Assembly: GCA_948099385.1 (NCBI GenBank)
Contig: CANUEZ040000107.1
Location: forward strand, 5,208,001-5,272,000
Direction: 5' to 3'
From: Fasciola hepatica
Taxonomy: Eukaryota; Platyhelminthes; Trematoda; Plagiorchiida; Fasciolidae
Length of the DNA: 64,000 nt
Both the position numbers and the translations under genes were made by a program. Below are positions 57,381 to 64,000 of the stretch, piece by piece. Position 1 is the first letter of the stretch, and each line of letters opens with the position of its first letter. The notes under the pieces were generated by a model. The model made no database searches and was not told the origin of the DNA. It saw nothing but the letters and a program-made list of their open reading frames with translations.

Positions 57381-57488
57381 TCTACACTATTGACTTGTCT
57401 TTACGAACTGGTTGTTTTTCTGGACCAATTGTTGTTTGTTCGCGCCCAGAGCGCCACTGTGGCACATCCTCGTTCAGGACCTGCGTGA
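57380..57488. repeat. Dispersed repeat R, second copy
   Basis: Similar to 48,500-48,615; here it directly follows, in the sense direction, the protease end of the minus-strand BEL fragment. Confidence 0.6.
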
Positions 57489-57489
57489 C

Positions 57490-58535
57490 GAATTCCAGGT
57501 GATGGTCCGGTTTGCGGTAGAAATCGAAAGTGAGGTAGAAGATGCCTTCAGGCCCCTAAGCTCCATAGGATTTTTTGTATTAAAGCCCAATTGGACCCGC
57601 TGTCCAGCAGAGCGTAGGTCTCCACAGAGACCCCCGGCCTGTCGACTGGTACTGGTAGCACACCCAAACCGACACGACATTCTGGCCTCAGAGTAGCCGC
57701 ACCGTTACTAGTCCACTGTCCGGACGTTTTTGCATCTTCAGTGCCCAGCTTATCCAGCTGCAGCTCTAGTGTTGTAACTTGAGTGACTCGATCGGTAAGT
57801 TGCTTTTGTGCACCATGCAGTAGAGGGTGGTGCCGCATCTGACAACATGATGTTGAGCGTGGTTTGGAAACAGGACAGTTGCTAGACAGAAATCCGCACT
57901 TGAGACACGAAAAACAAGCCTTGATTTCTCCAGCAAATGCCCAAGGATCAGGCGTATCACGAGACAGGAAGCGCTGACATTCCTCAAGTGCGAGTGCACC
58001 ATTACACACCAAGTATCTATCATTTGCGACCAACAAGGAAGTACTCTATTTTGGCGTGTACAGTGTCGCTTTTGGGCTCGGCTTTTGTGCACAATTCCTC
58101 AAATTTGTTGACCGCAAATACCTCTGAGCCTTGCTATCGGCACCCAGTTCACCAAACCTGCTTCGAGCCATCCTTGCTTCGCGGGACACTAGGTGCTGCA
58201 GATCTTGAAACCTAGGTTCGTCTCCTCTCCTCAAGATATCATCAACGGTCCAAGCCCACAAATCCTAAAGACTCGTTGGTAGCACTCGAGCAATCCGTCC
58301 CATGGTCTGCAGTGAGTTGAGGTCTGACATGCAGTTCATCTGTGTGAGGGCAACTTCACAGTGGAGCATTTTCAACGACAACTTGGCCAGGATATCCGGA
58401 TACCCGGTCGTCAAGGATATTCAGCACTGTGAAGTCAAGCCTTCGGAACTTTCGAGCGACCCGTGGCAGCCAAATTTTACACTATTCAGAACAGATCGAT
58501 TCAAAGTAGCCACGTTATTATACACAACAAATTAG
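57490..58535 (-). mobile_element. Second BEL/Pao family, gag-protease fragment
   Basis: Minus strand. From about 58,535 a broken gag frame (LSLKMLHCEVALTQMN, LNSLQTMGRIARVLP) leads to 58,046-58,261 (TVDDILRRGDEPRFQDLQHL, EARMARSRFGEL), then 57,548-58,036 with zinc knuckles (CFSCLKCGFLSSNC; CCQMRHHPLLHG) and the protease active site YALLDSGSNWALI. Coding similarity stops at about 57,490, with no RT or integrase. Sequence differs clearly from the plus-strand BEL element, so it is another family. A TAA or TGA interrupts gag near 58,265 and 58,420. Confidence 0.8.
57932..58079 (-). repeat. 148-bp patch shared exactly with 48,349-48,496
   Basis: Part of the gag frame of the second BEL family; see the copy at 48,349-48,496. 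Confidence 0.9.
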
Positions 58536-58829
58536 GCAATTTTACAATAATGAAACCTCAATAGCATTCCTTTTGGGCTCTTACGCTCCAAATCGAACGA
58601 AATTCAACAACAGCAGCTGAATTTCAGCGAAAGATTGGATACAGAAGATGAGACTACTGGATACAGTCACAACAAAGTTCGAACTGAATGACTCACGCTC
58701 GACGCAACGGCGAGAGTCCGATTTCTGCTAAGAATTTAGAGCAATAAAACAAACAATCAGAAATTCGGTAAAGATAGTTTGTGCAAATGAAAAATATCGT
58801 TTGCAACATGGATGCTCATGAACGGAACA

Positions 58830-59265
58830 GGGCTTCCCGGACTTCTTTTCAGGGTAGTGGATAGATGGAATAGTTTGCTTGGCGGAAAGATATACCTGCA
58901 GACCTTCCAGTCATTCAAAGTTACCCCCGATCAAAAGTGGTACAATATATTTCCTGTCAGTGAACTTTGAGTGTGTTCACTAGAATGATGACGGGTAGCA
59001 CTGTGGCCCCTCTGAGGTGCGTTTTAATCAACATTTTCCTTTGTTGCTTGTGGTGTCGGTGAACGCTCACGATGCGTAACGTCCCTCTCAACTGATATGA
59101 GAAGAGGTTTCACGTTTCTCTCCCGTTTTCCGCGGAAATTGGACGGAATACACTGCTTAGCTTTGGGTGCATAACTGAGGTGCACATTGTCGAAATAATT
59201 CCGGAAGCTCTGTTGTCCGTGGCCACTACCTTTCCTACGCAAAGTTAAGTGACTTGAGCTGAACG
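58830..59265 (+). mobile_element. CR1-type LINE K2 family, 3' end fragment
   Basis: Plus strand. 58,850-58,970 codes FRVVDRWNSLLGGKIYLQTF and then DQKWYNIFPVSEL, the C-terminus of K2 ORF2. The following 3' region matches the reverse complement of 37,221-37,500 in blocks (GATGACGGGTAGCACTGTGG, GTGCATAACTG, GGCCGTGGCCA-type block) and ends near the GAGCTGAAC tail at 59,262. It is more diverged than K2 and K2b, so it is an older insertion in opposite orientation. Confidence 0.8.
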
Positions 59266-59429
59266 GAAAACAGAGGAAACGTAGTCTAACGAAAGTACTT
59301 GGCCGGGATTCGAAAGTTCCCTCGTGTGTCCTAGTGGGATCTCCGAGTTCGGCCGAGCGAAGACTTATCCTCTAAGCCTGTTGAGAATGGATCAAGCATC
59401 TGTAAAAGATCTTCCCTTATACGGCATGT

Positions 59430-60560
59430 ACCAAGTGGGTAGAGATTAAGCGATGTTAGACGGACCGGGTATGGGGTAATTCATGAACCATATACCTTTT
59501 GAATGCTTTCCGCAGAATCCGATGCAAAATGTTCCGATTCCGTACAAGGCACATGTGCTATCTGGCCTCCGTATTCTAAAAGAGGTCGAATGTAGGCTGC
59601 ATATGGAGAATGGAGGTGCTCTTCGGAAACCAACTGAAAGTTCTTCGAACACATTTTAGTGCACGGAAGGCAGTTTTTCTGGCTTTCTCGTTATGGGGGG
59701 AGGACAAGATACTACCGAGCGGCAGGAAATCGAGGATCTTGTGCTACTCAACTTTTTGGATTCGTATGTTCACACTTATGGTGAATAGATGAGCCGAATC
59801 ACTTCCAAATATCATGTTTAGATACTTGTCATCATTCCTTAGGAGGTTCCAGTCAGCGGATCAACATTCGAGCGAGTCATTGGCTGACAGTACTTCACAC
59901 GCGTTTTGTACCAGGTTGTGACTTCAACTAGGTAGATCGCTGTGCAAACGGGAACTACACCACGAGGCCAGCGATGTAAATGAGGGATAGGAGAGGACCG
60001 AGAACAGTGCCTTGAGAAACGCCTATTTCGATAGGTGTGGGGTGAGACTGAGAAATACACAAACGAAACGAGAAGGTTCGATTCTTTAAAATGCTCTCAA
60101 TCGGGGACAGTATGCTTGTGGAGACGCCATACTTCCTGAGTTTGTGAAGAAGCTCGGTGTGCGGAGCACTACAGAGGACTTTGGCGAAATCGATGAATAC
60201 TGCATGGGACATCTTACCACCGTCATCGGCCTGTGTCGGGCTATTCATAACGGTCAGCACACTGGTGAGGCATGACCTGCGAGGAAGGACGCGGTGTTGT
60301 GCTTGCGAAAGGAAACCACTGCCATGCGAATGTGTCACCATTACGCGTTTCATGAAATGCTCGGAGACTTTGACAAAGACCGTGGTAAGACCTATGGACC
60401 TGTAGCTTCTGGGAAGGTGTCGATCCCTTTTCCCGTATACTGGGACAGTTACAGCATTTTTCCATTGTTTTGGAAACCTTCCATTGTTTATGCTCTGTTG
60501 AAAGAGCGTAGAGCGCGACTATGAAAGAGTGGAGGCCATTTCTCAAAGAATAAGGGAGGT
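59430..60560 (-). mobile_element. CR1-type LINE related to K3, decayed RT fragment
   Basis: Minus strand. 59,955-60,353 carries SCLTSVLTVMNSPTQADDGG, HAVFIDFAKVL and GVSQGTVLGPLLSLIYIAGL, which align with K3 RT (HAVFIDFAKAFDKVP; GVPQGSDLGPLLFLIYIND). The catalytic Asp after AFAK is lost. C-terminal parts follow in broken frames (IRPLLEYGG-like block near 59,570; TPYPVRLT-like block near 59,465). No endonuclease is present. Confidence 0.75.
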
Positions 60561-61089
60561 TGGGGTGGGGGTGGGGTCGTCCGGCCCCATCGAATCGAAG
60601 GGTTAAATTCGGTAAACTCCTCTTCCTACTTCGTTTGACACTGTGAAAAACTCCAGCTAGGAGACCCATTTCTCTGGCTGAAGAGTGCGGTTCCCGCGAG
60701 CTGGCGCTACTGGCGAGATCGGCTGATAGGAAATGGGATCTGGAAGCTGCTGCCAGAGAAGCGGTTGTGGCTGGATAGTTGTCAGAAAGAGTCGGCCCCT
60801 AAGCTGAGGAACTTGACTCACGGTTGCAGCGCAGGTACCCACAGAGGAAAGAACAAATCTTACTCTCCCGGCTAAGATTCCTAACTATGGTTTCTTGAAA
60901 TGTTCACTAATCTTGGCTTCTCTAATGTTCTGGCACACCCGGAAGCGGAAGCTTCCGCCGGAAAGGTAGTCGGGTAAAACCCCCGCCTCTAGACCCATCC
61001 CCTCCTGATAGCGACCCTATCGCCGGAGCAGAAAAAGAGATCGGCTTGAGCTTCCTGCTTTGCTCTGCTGGGCTTAGCCCTCTCGGCCC

Positions 61090-61330
61090 TGGAACACACC
61101 ATTTCACCGTTTGAAAGCAGCGATGAACGAGGCCTCAACCACCGAATCCAGCAATTTGTTCCAGTCATTTACAACTCTCAGACCCAACCGGTGATTTTTA
61201 GTCCCTAGTCCTGGTCTCTGATTTCTTACGTTCCGCACAAGCCCCCCGTATTGAAGCCCTTAACTCTTGAAGTAGCAGGTGGGTACGGGGCCTAAGACCA
61301 AATGGTCCCGGATCTTGTGATTATCTAGTT
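61090..61330 (-). mobile_element. CR1-type LINE C-terminal fragment
   Basis: In broken minus-strand frames the sequence codes a block of the form L-G-L-R-V-V-N-D-W-N-K-L-L-D-S-V-V-E-A-S-F, followed by a short Phe/Ala-rich end. This is the conserved tail of CR1-type ORF2 (compare RVVNSWNGLPGG in K2). Nothing upstream of the tail is recognisable. Confidence 0.55.
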
Positions 61331-61339
61331 ATCTGAATG

Positions 61340-61560
61340 TCATCGGTGAGCTGGAAGATAGGTCACCGGATAAATGGCGACGGAAAAGATAGAGGGGGTT
61401 CAAAGTTCAAATCTGGACAGTCTCTCTCATCTGGTATTGCCGGCGACCTGCAAGATAGACCACTAGACAACGCTTAAGGGTTCAGGATACTGGTCTTGAC
61501 TGCATTTTGTTTCTTGCGCAGCCGGTGAGCTGGAAGATAATTCACTGAGCGGTGGAAGAC
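61340..61560. repeat. Three imperfect copies of a GAGCTGGAAGATA motif
   Basis: CGGTGAGCTGGAAGATAGGT (61,346), CGGCGACCTGCAAGATAGAC (61,441) and CGGTGAGCTGGAAGATAATT (61,523) are spaced about 95 and 82 bases. The first is also an inverted repeat (GGTGA ... TCACC). Confidence 0.6.
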
Positions 61561-61899
61561 GGCGTTCATTCTAGCGTGAGTAGCGCAAACGACTCTGACT
61601 TGGAAGACCCACCGGATCTCAAACAGCGAGATATTTGGACCGCCGCCGCATGCGATCTTGCCCCTTTCCTCCGCAATTCCTGTGATCCGACAAAGTGGCT
61701 CGCTGTTTCCAACCGCAGGCCCATTAACCCCACATTAGTGGTGCCTAAAAGTCCAGAGAACACTACTCGATGGAGCAGTAAGCCGCTTAGGAGCAGACTG
61801 GCTGCTATCAACCATTATGGGCTTTGGCACGGGCAGTTCCGTCTCTTTAACATAATAAGCTTCTCAGATGAGGTAATCTCGTTTGAGGGACCGAGGAGA

Positions 61900-62760
61900 A
61901 CGGGTGAAAGTGTTACCTGGATTTCCAGAAAGCCCTTGATTTGGCTAGCCACAGAATACTCGAGGCAAGGGTGGAAATGTTCCAACTGCCGGTGAAAATA
62001 CAAGGGTGGATTGTCCAAAGCCAGAGGAAAGGGCTTTTTGAGTGAGAGTGGAAAGCTGTTGGTGGGATACTGGGAGGTTGCTCAGTGATATTTCGCTGGG
62101 ATCAGTCCAGGGACCTCAGCTTTTTCGTGATGTATATTGGCATCATGCAGACTGTTCGAAAAGTTGTTAGTTGTCTTTCGCAGACTACGTCAGTTTTGTG
62201 GGAGGATTAAGTTAGGTCCCTGCTCGGCACGGTATAGTCAGGGCCCTTCAGTTGTCGGTGGCATGGGACCTTACTAGTTGCCTGAGGAAAAGTTAACGTC
62301 TAATCAACGAAGGATAATCACAGCCCACCTGGCTTATGGGTCCACAGAAAAGTGGGAGGCATTAGCTCAGTCCATATAAGCCGGGGATCTATGGTTGGCG
62401 ATAAGCTCTGGCTTCAGGCCAAATCTCCAGCGTCAGAAATTAGCGGGGAAAGCACATACAGCTCAGCGGCAGCTAAGGTGGGTGACCTGCCTCGGTAAAC
62501 CGCGGTTTTTGCCCATAATAAAAACCTTCGAGAGATCCCATCCAGGGAGCTGCGTCCAAGCTTGGGGGCCATACTTGAAGGGGACATCAAGGCACTTGAG
62601 CAGTTACAGCGATGTTTCACGTGATGGTTCACAGAATATATGCTACAAACGAAGGCTGGACCAACTAGTGTTTTCTCCCTTGGAACGAAGAAGGGATGAT
62701 CTCTTGGTGGCTTTCGTAATAACAAAAACATTCACAGGAGCATGAAGTCAGAGAGGATCC
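61900..62760 (+). mobile_element. CR1-type LINE RT and C-terminal fragment
   Basis: Plus strand. From about 61,930 a frame reads LDLASHRILEARVEMFQLPV and then KIQGWI, followed by a decayed ISLGSVQGPQLF (the GVPQGSVLGPLLF block) near 62,090. At 62,395-62,745 the C-terminal region reads RFLPIIKTFERSHPGSCVQA, then WGPYLKG, then RRLDQLVFSPLERRRDDLL, which match the HPHLEYCVQAWSPYLKKD-type and YEERL...F.LE.RR.RGDL-type blocks of CR1 elements. The YADD region is not recognisable. A 147-codon plus frame starting at 61,552 overlaps its beginning; I do not recognise the first part of that frame. Confidence 0.7.
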
Positions 62761-64000
62761 TTTTTGAGCTGCGAAGTAAGGACTCCCGTGGGGCGTGCAC
62801 TGACAATCAGGAAGGGGTGGACTGAGATCTAAATCAGGATCAGTCGTCCGCAGTTACGTTGGGTAACGACTCTAAAAAGCTCCCAGAAGACGTGACAATT
62901 ACGATCTCAGTGGTTGAGTTAAAAGGACACTGGATAAGTCGTACAGGACCTTTTTGGAGAAGAATGGCCAGGAGCCTGTACTAACAATATTGCTAGACAA
63001 CTTCAATTCATTTAAGTTCCTCGTGACGCTGTCCTCTACTACCGACAGCCATTTACCATGTTATTCTTATTATCGAGAAAATGACCATGAGGAGTGCTTG
63101 AATAACTGCAGTGAACCGGAAAGCCTTTGAGGAGAAGGAGGTGTGGAGGTCTAACCTGAACCTCCCCTGGTTATAGTCAAACACTGGAGATGACCCAGGT
63201 CAGATCAGGTCAGGTCACTTGACTTGCTGCCTTGGCAAAATGGATAAGTCCGGGCCTTCACTTCGCCGAGCTATCGATGAGTCCCACCTTTCTGCGACGG
63301 TGATTATTCCGGTATTGCTCGTGCGAGTTGACGATCCGTTTACATGTGGCAATAGAGCGGAGAAAAATCGGACTTGTCTTCGTCAGAAGTGACGGTTTCG
63401 TGACTCGCTTGCCCGGTCATAACCTCCATGTGCCCCTCCCAGCAGGTGGCATTTTTAACCTCAGGTAGCTAAAGAGATAGACTTAGTGGCTGTGGTAAAA
63501 ATTGAAGAGCAGCGGAAGAAGAAAAAGAACAACAAAGGTAGAACAACGAAAACGTTTCACTCATGGTCAAAGCCCGGTCGACAAGCGGCATACAAGGACC
63601 GAAAATAGGTGGCTGCTTACGGACAAAGCCCCACCGAAAGAAGCATTTTATTGGGAAAGAACTTAGAAGCAGTTGGGAGAGTTTTGTGACCAACAGCGGT
63701 CCAGGCTAGCTACGAACAGCGCTAAAGTTTGGGTGATCACTACACCCCCGGGAGCTGGTCCCAATGGGCCACCCCAAGGCTAGCGAAACAAAACGCAATA
63801 AAGCTACCACATGCTCGTTGTCCGGCCAGCTTCGGCTCATGCCTTCTAAGGCACGTGTTGCGGCTAAGCCTCGGAGGAAGGGGGCTTGGTTGCGATAGTC
63901 CTTTTAACTACTGTGAGACCTTGATGAGGCCCCCCCCCTCCGGCGTCTCCCTTCCTGTGGGAACGGTTTCAGCCATTCCAGTCTGGCCCGAAAGCCCATT
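62760..64000. other. Unrecognised sequence
   Basis: The first few hundred bases may continue the CR1 fragment in broken frames. After about 63,200 I see no motif on either strand. GC content rises towards the right edge, and a C-rich run occurs at 63,931-63,940. Confidence 0.4.

Noticed and set aside
61552..61995. 147-codon plus-strand frame as an independent gene
   Set aside because: Its end overlaps a CR1 RT frame and its start shows no known domain; kept only as a note.

Overview
This window looks like a eukaryotic nuclear sequence from a flatworm, most likely a parasitic platyhelminth and perhaps a digenean fluke. I infer this from the transposon families: RTE-clade elements with a long endonuclease-RT ORF, several CR1-type LINEs and a BEL/Pao element. 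There is also a host gene broken into small exons by large repeat-filled introns. The species call is inference. I see no rRNA, intact tRNA, operon or CRISPR signal.

Layout. 1-4.9 kb: three broken RTE copies in alternating orientation, then a 184-bp GA tract. 8.1-23.8 kb, minus strand: exons of one host gene, a sorting nexin of the PX-BAR class (best match SNX4). I can place four exons: PX at 23,429-23,806, BAR pieces at 22,770-22,932 and 16,225-16,378, and the terminal exon at 8,105-8,302. At least two more exons are probably missed. Its introns hold RTE fragments (one with a 5'-inverted structure), a degraded LINE, two tRNA-like SINE remnants and TA arrays. 24.0-28.2 kb: a nearly intact RTE element whose ~1,042-codon ORF is broken by one UGA. 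29.2-31.7 kb: a decayed RTE copy.

33-48.3 kb: four CR1-superfamily insertions, all minus strand and head to tail. K1, K2 and K3 are three different near-full-length families with ORF1 and ORF2. K2b is a second, 5'-truncated copy of K2 that is almost identical to K2 over 1.74 kb and then abruptly diverges. 51.2-56.4 kb, plus strand: a BEL/Pao retrotransposon carrying gag, protease, RT, RNase H and integrase with a handful of stops and frameshifts. It is followed by a diverged tandem array of about 270 bp period. 57.5-62.8 kb: a minus-strand gag-protease fragment of another BEL family and several CR1 fragments in both orientations. The last 1.2 kb shows nothing I recognise.

Of the genes here, only the sorting nexin looks like a working host gene. 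All retroelement ORFs carry at least one inactivating lesion, but some carry only one or two, which points to recent activity. Many of the premature stops fall where the family has tryptophan.
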